Below, in pieces: positions 28,341 to 40,095 of a stretch of 64,000 bases of DNA. The notes under the pieces are model-generated. The model was not told the DNA's origin. It searched no databases and saw only the letters and a program-made list of their open reading frames with translations. This DNA is from Diaporthe sp. PMI_573 (taxonomy: Eukaryota; Ascomycota; Sordariomycetes; Diaporthales; Diaporthaceae). Position 1 is the first letter of the stretch; every line of letters starts with the position of its first letter. Location of the stretch: contig JAJTUP010000069.1 in NCBI GenBank assembly GCA_021399435.1, positions 1 to 64,000 of the forward strand. The letters run 5' to 3'. The translations under genes and the position numbers were made by a program.

Positions 28341-31300
28341 ATGTTAATGGTTACATAACTGGGTAGTCCGATGAAAAGGATATTGGCTGCTAAGATGTAC
28401 CGGTTTCCTTGTCTCTTCTCATACTGGTACTTGTGAGTCGCGATAAAGAGTACAGCATGATTGCACGAGGTTACCGCAAATCAGACGTACGTACCAAGAA
28501 TGGAGAAACTTTCAAAGTGAACATAATAAAATCTGGCATGTACACGCCTGTGGACACAATGCTTGAGTTTCAAACCAGTATCGCGCAGTGCTATATAACA
28601 TCCAACGCGCCTCCACCAACAATGCGTCCTGTCCTTCCTGTCCCGACAGTGCGAGTCATTTGCCAGGTTACTTTCAATAAAGTACGCACGGACAGCTTGG
28701 GGGGATTCAATAAAATGTACACGGTGTATTTATTAAACAAAATAGCACTAGGTGGGCTACTTTTAGAAACGCGGATAATTATGCAAAAGCAGAAGCTACA
28801 GAGAATTGCTTTAATCTGAGGATTCCAGAAGTATTGTTTGTTTCTAAAACGGATTAGAATTGAGTGAGTGGTTACAAGATTTGTTGTAAGTCTGCTCCAA
28901 TCTGCTCCAAAATCTGCTGCGATTGCGGCAGACTTCATTTCGTACCTTCTCACATGAAAATTCTGGTGACGTTCGACTGTAAATAGTATCAAAATGATCG
29001 TGAGAAGTTTATGGGCTCTGACCCAGCAGCTCCTTGAAGATAATCACCCACAAGACGACGGGGGAGAAAGGGCCCACATTTACGGAAAGGATCATGACAC
29101 AGTTACAATCAAAGTTGACCTCCAGTTCGGCCTTGACCTACATATTATATCTACACTTCCTCTCTGGGCGGTCTCACGATTTACTAAAGAGTGTGCTCTG
29201 CTTGATCAAAAGCCTAAATCAGGGTCATTATGTGGACCTATAGTCCTCGTGGCCCATTAGTTAAACCACAAAATACTCATCTTGACTAGGCCAAAAATAG
29301 ATTGGCTAAATAGGCTGGGATGGGTGGGGGCTGTTTAACAATTACTGCATTTCTAGCCATAAACGCGACTCGGGCTTTCTTACCCATCAATCTTTTTATC
29401 GTCTTTCACTACTACACGTCACAGACTATATAGTATGTGTAGATACGGTATTGCTCCCAGGCAAGAGCTCTTTTGCCTGATGGTGTGTGATTGCTTTTTC
29501 CATATCTTTCATGGTATGCGCCGCGGAGTTTTGGCAGTCTACAAGATGTTCTTATCACCAAGGGCTGCTGTTATGAATTTGAAGCGTTCATCGAATCACT
29601 TCATCTGCGCTGCGATCAGCCTTCTGAGTATTGTGCTCTCCATGATGGCTTATTTGCTCTTAATCACTCTCATTTCGGTCGGTATGCTGATGGCTCTCCC
29701 AGCTCTGGGAATAATGTAAGTTGGTATCTTAAGATCTGTCTGTTCGATCAGCTGATGTAAGATTAGCGGGGTCAGTCTATTGACAGCCCGCGAAAGGCAA
29801 AGAAGTCCCCTGCAGTCGACGTTTCATCCCCAGCTTTCCATACTGTAGATTTACTACGGTTCGCTACGACACACCTTGTTTCAATAGTTCCACACAAATT
29901 GAGTACAATGGACAGATTGGTGGTTTAGATTGGAAAGAACCACCTCTACGTATTATTGACGGGGCTGTCCTCGCGGAGCAAGAAAGACTAAACCTGTAGA
30001 GATTTACATTCGGGTGCTTTATTGGAGCCAGGGACGCAAAGACGCTAGCTTCGTTGGCGCTATAGGAAGGATTGAGCCGGTTGGGTAAGCTGGAGAAATA
30101 TAAGAAGCAGACGACAGAGAATAGCGGCAGTACCGACTAATCTCAGGAAAAACAGGCCATGACATTGTTTGGGATTCATATTGTCCAGTTGCAGCTATTT
30201 AATCAGGGAGTCTCGTTGGCAAGTAAAGATTCGTCAAGAAGTCTGTTTCAGCGCTACTCATTTTACACCTGAGGACAAAGAGGAAAACCAGCTTCGGTAG
30301 GTGTATTTGGGTTCATCAACATCCCGAAATGATATCTAATAGAGACTCAGGTACGAGTATTCGACTTCCTGCAGCGAGTTCTCAATTCGCATATCGACGC
30401 AGCCGTTGCATGGAGTATTTTCTCATCTCATGAATATGCTTATCCTTGAAAAATTACGTCATATAGCAGATGTGAAGGAAGGGCCCGAAACTATTAGTTC
30501 AAAGTTGAAAGACGCTGCTGCGAACATCGGGGGTAAAAGAGACAGAAGAGTAAAGTTTCACGGAGTAAGGGACAAAAAAGCGCCGCCTGCTCGCGATGGA
30601 GAGGCGCATTTCTTTGTACTCGTTAAACGTTAGGTACTTTTGACTAGAGGCACACCTTCGGATGTTTGATTTTCCCGTTTCGAATTATTACATGCTATTC
30701 TTCCGGGAACCCTTTGGGTTCTTCCCCTCAGCTTTGCTGGCCTTTGTTGGTTCCCAACTTTTGTGCAATTGCCTAGACTCTGAGGCAGCAGCAACATGGT
30801 ATAGGCCAGCCTATGGAACGGGAGAGATGTTAGCGTGATGCGTTGAGGTTTGCGAAATCCTTGGTGTTGCAATGCTGCCACTACGCAAGCAGCAACGTTC
30901 CCCTCCTCCCTTGTGTCTCTTTGGGAATTAAACGTGGTAAGAACTTACTTGTACTATATGATATATGGACCAGTGGACCTTAGCCTCATATAAGGCCATT
31001 GCTGCAGCGACAGTCTCAAGCCTCATAGTTGTGTTCTTCGAAATTGACAGCGAATATTCTCAATAAGTCCTCATGGCGGACGATTTCATGATCTACCTAC
31101 TTAACACACAGAGACCTGATGGAAACCCCATGAATCGAATGGTTGCAAGGAAGGCACTATTGATGTTTCGCGAAAGTTGTTCGAGGAACTAGGCGACCTG
31201 AAACAAAGTCGGGTCCCAATATTCTCGAACTGGATCTCCCGAACAAATATTATCTTATTGATATGCTTGCCGCCATTTCACAGTGCAATGTTTCATGCGT

Positions 31301-32187
31301 TTTGAGATTTTTACCTCGACTCTTTTGGTTATATGGGCGACCGATAAAATGATTAGCGACTGAAATCTGTCAAGGGTAAGAGTAATCCTATGTTAATTCT
31401 GCTTTTCAAGACTCATGACTGATGCAAACCCTCGATATCGTAGGGAACCTTGAGGCGCGCCAAGTCCTGATGCTTGGAGGTAGGGTGATCACTTTCCGTA
31501 TCGACCGCTTTGAACATACGCACTAATCGGGATGTAATAGATGCGCCAAAGCCTCCTGCCAATTCGGAGGAGCATCTGAAAGCTAGGATATTTCTCAGTG
31601 TTCCTCCTGAACACGGCAAAATGCACGAACTGGACTCTGATTCGCTGACTGGGCAGAAAGGAGCCCAGCAGGCCACCACAATGGCGCGCTGGGGTGGCTG
31701 GCACTGGTGCTTCCTAACGGCCTAGTTGCTGAACAGACTCACTGGGCATCCCTATCCGTAGATACACCGGACGTACGGAGGACGAAGGACGGAGGATGGA
31801 GCGCTGTGTCTCATGCAATGACGCTCCATCATGATTCATGGCCGTGTCTACATAAGTGTACTCTGTCCGAACTACGGACGCAAGGCGTAATCAATTAACA
31901 GACACCCAGAGGGACAGGTTTCAGACACGGCATATTCCAACAGGCCAACGGCATTAGCCATTGCGCCAATGAATCAGGTTTTGTCGCTTTGTGCTGCCAT
32001 GTACGGATACTCGGCGGCCTCATAGAAGTCGTATGGGTAGAGGTGGGGGTCGGGGCTCGTGTGCTATATCCAACATGCTTTGATTAGTATTTAACGGATG
32101 AGAGTAGTCTAGGGAGTTGGCCTTATGATAATACCGTATTGCTTTTTGCGCTAGCTGCTATCCGCCTACAAAATATCCGTGGTTATC
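28341..32187. other. 3.8 kb gene-poor region
   Basis: Only short open frames occur on either strand, with no family signature. An imperfect hairpin region at about 28890-28937 has AGTCTGC and GCAGACT arms with repeated TCTGCTCCAA between them. TTCCTAACGG followed by CCTAG at about 31712, with a T after it, resembles the Helitron-like end at 26701. Plus frames at 30406-30633 and 28994-29260 are possible small genes but unsupported. Confidence 0.5.
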
Positions 32188-32696
32188 ATGGACGAGAAGA
32201 CGCCCTCCAACCCGCCGATAAACGAATATACATGGTGCAAAGAGGATATAAATACAGGACATCCTGTAGACGTTGACGAAAGATCAGAGATTGATTATTC
32301 TACGATCTGTGTGTCTGAGACTGCGGATAGTGAAATATATAGTCAAACTCAACAAAAACTCCTTAGTTTCAACGTTAATCAATCTGCTAAGCCTGCAGAG
32401 CTTAATCCACGTCTATCGTTTGTGCCGTTCCTAGAGAAACGGCTGCGGCGACAGAGCGGCGTATTCAAACTGCCACTGCCAGAGATCGAGAAAGCCCCGA
32501 GGAAAGACGGACAGGATATTCAGTACAAGCCAACCCCAACGGACAGCTCTTTAGCAGTAAGTCCTTAGAAATTTCCCATCTTATCAACTATCGCTTACAA
32601 TCATAGCCACCACCATTTCAGACCGAAATGCGCCTATCCATTCCACCAAAAGCAGTAATACCGCCGATACGTAATATGCTGCCGTCAAAAACTTAA
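32188..32696 (+). CDS. small two-exon hypothetical protein
   Basis: The model is join(32188..32556,32607..32696), 152 residues. The 50-bp intron has a perfect GTAAGT donor and ATAG acceptor and keeps phase. I do not recognise the protein. It is polar, with an acidic first half (MDEKTPSNPPINEYTW) and a basic, Pro-rich second half ending PPIRNMLPSKT. The canonical intron and clean phase are the main reasons to believe it. No neighbour gives a clue to function. Confidence 0.5.
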
Positions 32697-33420
32697 GACC
32701 GATTTTGGTGTATCTCAGCTATTGGGCCGTGTTTTCAGGGTTGTTTACATATTTATTTCAGTCACAGGACCGCTGTTGCTTTAATATAAGGAATCATATT
32801 TGGCACGCTCAAATTGTCATTCTGGACAGCCGCGATACTCTCTACTCATTCACAATAGACAGGGTCTTAACATCTTGAGATGGATTTGTAGAAACCTGTC
32901 AACGCCTTGCAGGCCATAGACGCAACATGACTCTGTACGGTGATGCCGTCTTTAAGACCCGCGTGCAAACACGCCCATGAAGAAAGACAAGAACACAAGA
33001 TCCAAGACTCACGCTAAATACAGGCCCAAGAAAGACAGGCGGTCCGCCGAGTCAACCGTCACCTCGACTCAACCCCGTTCGGAAGCTCCAGGTACCGCGC
33101 ATGTACCGCAGGTACTGAGCATGTACCATCCGTACCCGCCGCCAACTCGAGGATCCAAAAGCCGGCGCCAACATCGAGGATCCAAACCTGGTCCTTCGGA
33201 TTTTCTGTTTTCTGTCGACCACGTTCCCGGACGCTGGAAGGCGGCCAAAAATGGCTCCCACCTCGCTCTTTAAGAGGTCGCGCTTGCGCCTCTACGGCGA
33301 TGGATTTCTCTTGTCGAGACGACTTCAAGTCCATCCCATACCAGCTCACGCCTCTACAACGCTTAACATTGACTCCCTTTTCTGCCCGTCTCTTGTCGCG
33401 TCGCCTGAAGTCAGACGAAG
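32697..33420. other. upstream region of DUF3435-like gene
   Basis: No gene recognised. CGAGGATCCAAA occurs twice about 30 bp apart near 33150, and GCATGTACC occurs twice near 33110. The last few hundred bases are the likely promoter and leader of the 33421 frame. Confidence 0.4.
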
Positions 33421-33822
33421 ATGGCGCGTCGCCGCTACAGACCCGACGACTCGGACGATGACTCGGACGGCTCGAACTATTCGGACCACGCGAACGACGT
33501 GTCTTCGTCGGACGAGGCGTCTGAGGACGGCGACGAAGTGTTCGACGTCGATGTCAACGATGCCGGCTCCGAGACCAACCTGACGGATATTGACGACTTC
33601 TGCGAAGATGTCGACGACATCGACGTGGAAGATGCGGCACAGCTCGTCGAGGGAAACCTGCATCCTCGAGAGTACTATATCCAGGGAATGCAAGAGTTCA
33701 ACGAGGCGGCCTTCGATGACGAAGACTACAGCGAGGGTAGCACTAGGCTCCTCGATGCAATAGAAGAGCAGTGGAATCAGTATACAACCTCTGAAACTGC
33801 CTTAGCATCCCTTGGTTTGTGC
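33421..33822 (+). pseudogene. N-terminal fragment of a DUF3435-like protein
   Basis: After a strongly acidic start (DDSDDDSDGSNYSD) come HPREYYIQGMQEFNEAAFDD and EDYSEGSTRLLDAIEEQW. I recognise this as the segment before the DUF3435 domain in many fungal proteins. DUF3435 is a tyrosine-recombinase-like domain, also found in Starship captain proteins. Only about 120 residues of homology remain. The recombinase domain with its Arg-His-Arg-Tyr residues is absent because another element begins at 33823. The fragment alone cannot recombine DNA. The family call rests on motif memory. Confidence 0.55.
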
Positions 33823-34268
33823 CAGTGATCGGAATGGTCTGGTCTGTCTTGGTCTCGGTCTGGTCTAGACCGCCAAGACTTGGTCTGGTCTGGCGATTTC
33901 TCGAGACCATGGTCCGACCGGTCCGACCGGTCCGACCATTAACTGCTATAAATAGATCTGGGTGGCTGAATATTAGCCTAATGCAGTTAGAACATTCACG
34001 GATAAGGATAAGGTTAAGGATAAGTGTTTTCCACTCACGTAAAACAAGCAAGTCCAAAACAACCTGCTTGTATGCTATTATTATGGAGTCTTCAACGTCT
34101 CTTACACCATCTCCTGTCCCTACGCCGTCACCCACCCCTACTCTGCCACCTGCCCCTGTTCTTCGATATCACGAACCTCCGGATGAGTTCGTACATATTG
34201 TGAGAATCTCAGTTGAACGAATCAGTCAGAAGCGCGACGAAAATCATGTTATAGGAAATAGGGCATAG
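33823..34268 (+). mobile_element. hAT-like element end, truncated or non-autonomous
   Basis: It begins CAGTGATCGGAATGGTCTGG, with the CAGTG start common in hAT termini. Repeated GGTCTGGTCT and three tandem GGTCCGACC units follow, typical subterminal repeats. A TATAAATA lies near 33950, then an ATG at about 34083 opens a 60-codon frame (MESSTSLTPSPVPTPSPTPT..) that ends at 34268. The right terminus and an 8-bp target duplication of gtttgtgc were not found. It interrupts the DUF3435-like gene. Confidence 0.45.
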
Positions 34269-35604
34269 GTTTGTTTGTGGATGTGCCTTGTACATGACTG
34301 TCCAACCACAAAAGCTATCTTGACAGGGACTACTATGCCTGGCTGGTGTCGGGGTGGCTGTTTTCGCATTGTGGCCTTGGGGATGATTCCCTGCCGTGGC
34401 GGCTGAGGCATGAGAAATAATTTCTTTTGTTCTTATTCCAGGCGAAATCCAAATACACGCCTCCAGGCCGATAGTCTGGCTACCTCTTCCTCCACGTGAC
34501 TCTCGAGGCTTTTACGTTGCATTAGGGCGGTCACCATTGTGCACCGTACACTAGGTCCATAGGTCGTAACCCAATCACTCGTACATCTTGATATGAGACG
34601 AATTCGAACCTATAATATCTACATTCTACTGCACATGGTCGTCTATACTCTGATGTTACAGTAACCAATCACCTCAGAACTTAAGCGCCTTGCCGGTAGC
34701 GGTGGACCTCTGACAACAGACTCCGTGCAGTATAACCTATCATCCCGACGGGGTGCTCATGAAACTATTCTGCAACTTATAAAACATGCAAGATGCCAAG
34801 CAAGGGACGCAAGCCACTCTTGACGGTAATAATAAATAATAGCCACTCGTTGCTGAGTCTTTTCTTGGACAAGCACGGCAGCCGCATCGAAGGCAGCCAG
34901 GTATTGCTCATAATCGCCGAGCATGCGGACACGAAGACGATGTCAATCCACGCATCACACTATACCAATGTTACTCCCATCAGACGCAGCCTCTTCCTCC
35001 GACGCGACTAGCCAGACTGTAGTATCAATTACGGATGCAAGTGGGTCCACGAATCTGTCACCGCAAAGTACTAGCCCACCCTCGAGTACACAGGGAAGTT
35101 ATAATAGCGCCGATCTGTTTCCTCCCATTTCTAGCCTCTTGGAAATGCCAGAGTCTGGTATTAGGACGTCCACATTGACCCAGACAGTAACCACACAGAT
35201 CACTACTACCACAACATTGCCTGTCAGAGCTTAAGAATATGTGTCAGGGCGCACAACCTACGTGCTCTCACCCTTTGTCTTGTTTCCCTCCGCGGTCGAG
35301 TCCTTCTTTTATTATTGGTTTTTCGATTTTCTTCGTCAACCCAAGCCAGGGCTCAGTGTTTCTGATCGTGACGTTGACCATCACTGCCACTTCGTGAACG
35401 ATCCTTGCTACGGCTCATCCCGTCTCTTGTCATTTACGGCAGGCTATAGGGGTCACTGTTGCAAAACCCCCAAAATCACCACGCAGGTGCCAAATTAGGT
35501 TAGAGACATATTCGCGCTGACCCGCAGTACATTGGCCTAGGTACCTCAGCTTGAATTTCTTGATTTTTGCGAGTAACAGGGAAGATACAGTCGCCGCAGC
35601 GAGC
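34269..35604. other. intergenic, no gene recognised
   Basis: Frames at 34793-35011 and 34923-35234 (Ser/Thr-rich) are open but match nothing. The right end carries CCCGCAGCGGACCAGC at 35604, a possible left terminus of the integrase cassette. Confidence 0.4.
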
Positions 35605-35669
35605 CCGCAGCGGACCAGCAGATTGCATTTCTATTCTGTTCAAAGCGGCATTAAGCTTTATGCCCCTTC

Positions 35670-36558
35670 TCAATTGTCCTCATCCTCCTCTTCATCGTCT
35701 TCGCCTTGCTAAATAAGCTGCTAAACATTAAGTTAGTAGTTGCATTGCATCTGTTGATTTTAATCACACTTACAACCCAGAGCCGAGCAGCTCCGGCGAT
35801 GGCCTCCAACGCTATAACCTTTCTCTCCTCGAGACTCTTCTCTAATACCTCCCCAAACGAATCCAAAGCAGGAGCTGGTACTGGAGCGGCAGGAGGAGCC
35901 GCACCACTACCGCAAGCTCGTAACTACTGTGCGGCGCGCAACGCAGCAGCACGCCAGGCATCATCCGGATCGTCATTCACGCCACTAAACTGCCGGTTCA
36001 GGTCCCAAAAGGCACGCACAGCAGCATAAGCCGCAGCAGGGACCTAGCAACGCAGATTGGTCAGTGGCTTGTTACCTGACAGAGCAGAAATGTCTTACCG
36101 GCCTGCATGTGTGGCCGGTCTTTGCACAGTCCCAGCACGCAGCACCTGTATCTACTCCGTGCATGTCAGCGTAGGAGGTGTACGGCCTTGGGAAACCAAG
36201 CATACTGTCTTAAGAGGCACATTCATGGCCGGGAGCCCTTATGGCGCGAGTGACGCAGGGCCGGCACGGAAAGTGACGCACCGAACCACGGGGAGGGGCC
36301 TTCTTCGTCTGCTTCTTCTTCTACTCGGACAGGCAAGTTAGCATCCGTCGCTTCGCATGAGGACTTACTGGATCGTACGGTAATCTTCGCCGCGGATTTG
36401 CGGATACTGGGTTGGATCAATCTTCTGCTCCCCTTCACTGGGGCGTTCCGGCTACGAGAGTCCCCATCTATCGTACCAGCGGTCGTGGTCTCACTTACAA
36501 CGACTGTATCGCCTGTAGACATGGCGCCGTCGTTGGCCACGAGACTTTCCACGGACAT
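35670..36558 (-). pseudogene. Cys-rich multi-exon gene with two nonsense codons
   Basis: Exons 36320-36099, 36043-35774 and 35708-35670 are well supported by introns GTAAGA..CTAG and GTAAGT..TTTAG, both in phase; earlier exons (36558-36499, 36451-36369) are likely. Motifs are FPCRPCVTRAIRAPGHEC, then ACWDCAKTGHTC, then RAFWDLNRQFSGVNDDP, a Leu/Glu-rich helix (SFGEVLEKSLEERKVIALE) and an acidic tail GEDDEEEDEDN. The CxxC pairs suggest metal binding; function is unknown. Two in-frame stops, TAA at 36212-36210 and TAG at 35926-35924, each need only a C in place of T, which fits RIP. The second and third exons also miss phase by one base. It faces away from the integrase gene. Confidence 0.6.
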
Positions 36559-36584
36559 GATACAAAAGGAAAGGTGGAAAAGGG

Positions 36585-38513
36585 TTGGAAAGGATCTCCT
36601 GCCCCATGGTTTGGCGGGATTCCACCAATCAGCAACTTAACGCTAAGCCCCTCCAGGTCAGTCACCGCTTCAGGCCAGCTGCAAAACCGCTGCGGACCAG
36701 TGCGGAAAGCCAGCCTCATCACACCCTTTTCTGGCTGTCAGGACGAAGCAGATCGTCCACACTCTTTCGACCTCACCGCGCAAACATAGCACGTCCGCCC
36801 AACCCAATCGATAAATACCGCGACTATGTCACTCATCTCTACCTCAACGGCGTCTCGCAAAGCAGGATTCAGTACAAGCTTCGGAAGCATCATCGCGTCA
36901 TCATCAATCTCAGCACAATCTCTCGCCAAATCACAAGCTGGCATCTCCCACGCCAGCAAGCCCGTACCAAAGAGAGTCCAGAGCTTATAAAGGCCACCCG
37001 CGACCTAATATTCCGCGTTGGGCTTAGCGAGAAGCAGACATTAAGCGTTCTACAGAAACAGGGCTGGCCGATCACAAAACAAAGTCTAAAGCACATTAGG
37101 CTTCACCCAGACCGCCGCTAGGTGCGCAGGCTTAATAGCAATAAGGAGCGCCTTGCGTTGCTGGAAAAGACAGAGAAGGTTATTATCGAAATGACACGAC
37201 GTTCCAATGCCATTTCCGGATATGGCAAAAGCCTCCTACAGCCTTATCTTCGCCAGCAAAGGCAGTTCTGGGTACCAAGAGATCCTCTCTTTGCGATATA
37301 CAAAATCATGTTCCCGAACGAGGTCGAGATCCGGAAAAGGATGTTTCGGAGAAAGAAAGGACATTTTCTTGTCCCTAGTCCAAACTACCAGTGGTGCATT
37401 GATGGTCATAACAAGCTCAAGGCGTACGGATTCAAGATATACGCTGCAATCGACGCCTACTCGTGCAACATTATCTGGTTTTATGTTGGCCACTCTGCTA
37501 CAACTGCTTTGAGCGTTCTAAAGCAATACTTGGCCGCATGCGACACATACGGCTTCCGGCCATGGTATCTGCAGGCAGACAGAGGTAGCGAGACGCCGCT
37601 AATCGCTGCAGCTCATTGGAATTTTGCTTTGGCGGCAGACGGACGGGTAGAGTGGAACGGGAAGGTTTTCCAGCAAGGGAAGCGCCTAAAGGATTCCTAC
37701 AAGGCCGCACCGAGCACAAAGAATGTCAAGATCGAAAGTTGGTGGGAGCGCATGCTGCATGTATCTTCCCGGCAGTGGGTGGACTACTTTGGGGAGCTTG
37801 CCAGGGACGGGGACTTCGACGGCGACATGCTGGAGGATCAGATCGCCATCTATGCCGTCTTCGAAGATATATTACGCCAAGAACTCTTCGACTTTGTGGA
37901 GGCGTGGAACATTCATCGGATCCGCCTTCAGAAGAACCGTCCGCACGTGGTCCACGGTCAGCCCTGGATGAACTACCATTACCCGGACCCAGAGAAGGCA
38001 TGCAACTGGGGGATCCCCATTAACCGCTCGGTTCTAGAGGGACTGCACAGACCACTGGCTGATATCGACATTAGCAGTTGTTTGGAGCCACAGACAAAGG
38101 ATTGGTGTCGCCAAGTTCTCGTCGAAATGGGCTACGATGACGTCGTCCATGGGACTCACCAGGAGCCAGACAAGCTGCGGCCTTTCAAGCGATTCTACCT
38201 GGGCCTACGAGATAGAATCATTCAGCACATCGAAAGTGGCCGACAGCCTACATTGGCATATCGCAAAGCGCCAACAGGGGGCGTTGCCGAATATGTAAGC
38301 CCTGCCGTTTCTCTGCGGGTTCGCGAATCTAAACGCATATAGGAAGCATTGTACGACCGAGCAAATCAGGCTTTCCACAATGAACTTGGAGATGGGGAAC
38401 CAGCAGAGCAACCACTTCTTGAACTAGGATATGAGGACGAAGAAGGGAACGATATGGAGGGAATAAGTGATGATGAGCAGGATGGCGAGACTTCAGATGA
38501 GGAAGCCGAGTAG
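36585..38513 (+). pseudogene. DDE integrase-core transposase with two amber codons
   Basis: One frame runs from 36585 to 38513 except for TAG at 37119-37121 and TAG at 38340-38342. The N-terminal part has a helix-turn-helix-like region (YVTHLYLNGVSQSRIQYKLR, then GLSEKQTLSVLQKQGWPIT). The catalytic core follows: first Asp in YQWCIDGHNKLKAYGFKIYA, second in PWYLQADRGSETP, and Glu in KIESWWERML, giving a D, D, E set like the rve_3 / IS3-like integrases of eukaryotes. The tail is acidic (EDEEGNDMEGISDDEQDGE). Both stops would be Gln codons with a single C-to-T change. It lies between the Cys-rich gene and the SUMO-motif gene and is probably the mobility gene of that cassette. Confidence 0.75.
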
Positions 38514-38706
38514 TCAATCCTTCCTATTATGTCGGACAGCAAATGTTGCAGGGATCTTTGTCCCTTTGAAGCGTGTGGATCGTGCTGGTGGAAGCGCCTC
38601 ATCGATATCAGTGCCGGGCAGTCGAGCTTGATCGCTATTAATGCTCTGAGCAATGAACTCTCGGGTTACCTGGTAGTGTTAGAACTAGACTCTGCAATGA
38701 GGTGAT

Positions 38707-39999
38707 TTAGTCTCTTACGAACTCCGGGACGAAAATCTCCTCATCATCTCCCCCGTCCACTACATCTCCGTCACCTGCCATACCTCCACTCCCCTTATCG
38801 CCAGGGATGCCGTCAAACAATAGATCACGAAGCGGATCTTCCACTTCACAGAGGTCTGCCACATCTTCGTGTACAATGATCTCCTCAACAATATCTTCAA
38901 GCTCATCGTCCGTTGGGCTCTGGCGGGAGGCAGTCGGGACAGGCTCTTCCGGCTTCACCTTGATGTGTACCCCCTGCTTGACCTTGTACGTGTCCCCGGT
39001 GCGACTCTCCTTCTTGACATGTTCCTCCTGCTTGATGCGCCTTTTGCGCCGGGGCGCAGGACTCGGGTCTTCTTGCTTGACCTTCCGTTTCTTTTCTTCC
39101 TTGACTGGCATGGAGTATTCATCTGGCCTAAGCGGTGTGACTGGCTCCTGCTTGTCGACTACATCCGTGGATGTAAGGACGACTAGCACCTTCAACTGTC
39201 CTGCCTGATTGTTGCCGAAGTGCCCCGAGGCGAGCATACTCGACGGGGTTGTGTACTTGTCGGTGTTCGGAACGGTGACGATCTTCTTGCCAGAGAAACT
39301 CGAAGCGTAAGAAAGGCTCCATAGGTCTCTGTTCGTAAGATCGATTGTGGGCGGGAGCGGACGGAGATGGTCGAACAAAATCGCGGTGAATGAGGGCCAA
39401 GTCAGTAAATCTGACGAGGAAAACTTGACCACTGTATCCTTCAGAGGCAGCACCGTCTCCGGAACCTCCACTGCAAGCCCATTGAAATACCTGGTCTCCA
39501 AGCTCACAAGCAGGAGACTTATATGTACCCACTGGTACCCCGTCCGCTGCCTCATAGGCTTTCTGGTACTGGTTTTTGTATCCTGAATGGCCCGACTGGC
39601 CGCTGATGCAACTGTCATGAAATGGGGATTGCCCGGCGCCTCAGGAGGAGGTATGCGTGCTCGTGTATTCACCGTGCCGGGAGCAGACACTTCGTTGGGG
39701 AGCAGTTGAGCCGTGCGTCCAATGCTGATGAATGACACGGGTTTCGGTCTTTCACGCAGCAGCTGGCTTGCTGGACTGACTGGCCGTGGCGGGGAGTCCT
39801 CAACCTCCACCACCTCATCGTATGGGCCCGGAAGTGCCGGAGTTTTGGACCTGGCTTGATGCTGGAGCCGAAAGGGGTTGGCTAAGCCGCAACGGCCACA
39901 ATAATTCGCGCCAACATACGTCGTGGTGAAGAGTTCATGATGTTTCTTTCCGGCTTGGACGCAATAGACATGCTCGGGGGGAATCTTTGGAGGGCTCAT
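38707..39999 (-). CDS. protein with clustered SUMO-type motifs
   Basis: 430 residues from MSPPKIPPEH (an in-frame ATG at 40095 would add 32 residues, but this start lies in a plausible leader). Near the N-terminus is YCGRCG, half of a possible zinc site. A hydrophobic middle domain (about 150-290) has no match I know. Residues 298-351 hold five consensus sumoylation sites of the form hydrophobic-Lys-x-Glu: VKEE, VKQE, IKQE, VKKE and VKPE (K300, K308, K323, K329, K349), mixed with a basic stretch RRKRR. An acidic tail follows with EEIIVHED (about 372-379), like a SUMO-interacting motif. It ends 0.2 kb from the integrase end, facing it. No damage is seen. Family unknown. Confidence 0.65.
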   Translation of the reverse strand: MSPPKIPPEHVYCVQAGKKHHELFTTTYVGANYCGRCGLANPFRLQHQARSKTPALPGPYDEVVEVEDSPPRPVSPASQLLRERPKPVSFISIGRTAQLLPNEVSAPGTVNTRARIPPPEAPGNPHFMTVASAASRAIQDTKTSTRKPMRQRTGYQWVHISLLLVSLETRYFNGLAVEVPETVLPLKDTVVKFSSSDLLTWPSFTAILFDHLRPLPPTIDLTNRDLWSLSYASSFSGKKIVTVPNTDKYTTPSSMLASGHFGNNQAGQLKVLVVLTSTDVVDKQEPVTPLRPDEYSMPVKEEKKRKVKQEDPSPAPRRKRRIKQEEHVKKESRTGDTYKVKQGVHIKVKPEEPVPTASRQSPTDDELEDIVEEIIVHEDVADLCEVEDPLRDLLFDGIPGDKGSGGMAGDGDVVDGGDDEEIFVPEFVRD

Positions 40000-40095
40000 T
40001 TCGGTTGAAGAGAGGAGGTGAAAGTCGGAAAGGAGAGAAAGGGGTGAATCTGGTTCCCACTGAGGTTTTAATTTAACAAGAATAATCAAGACCAC

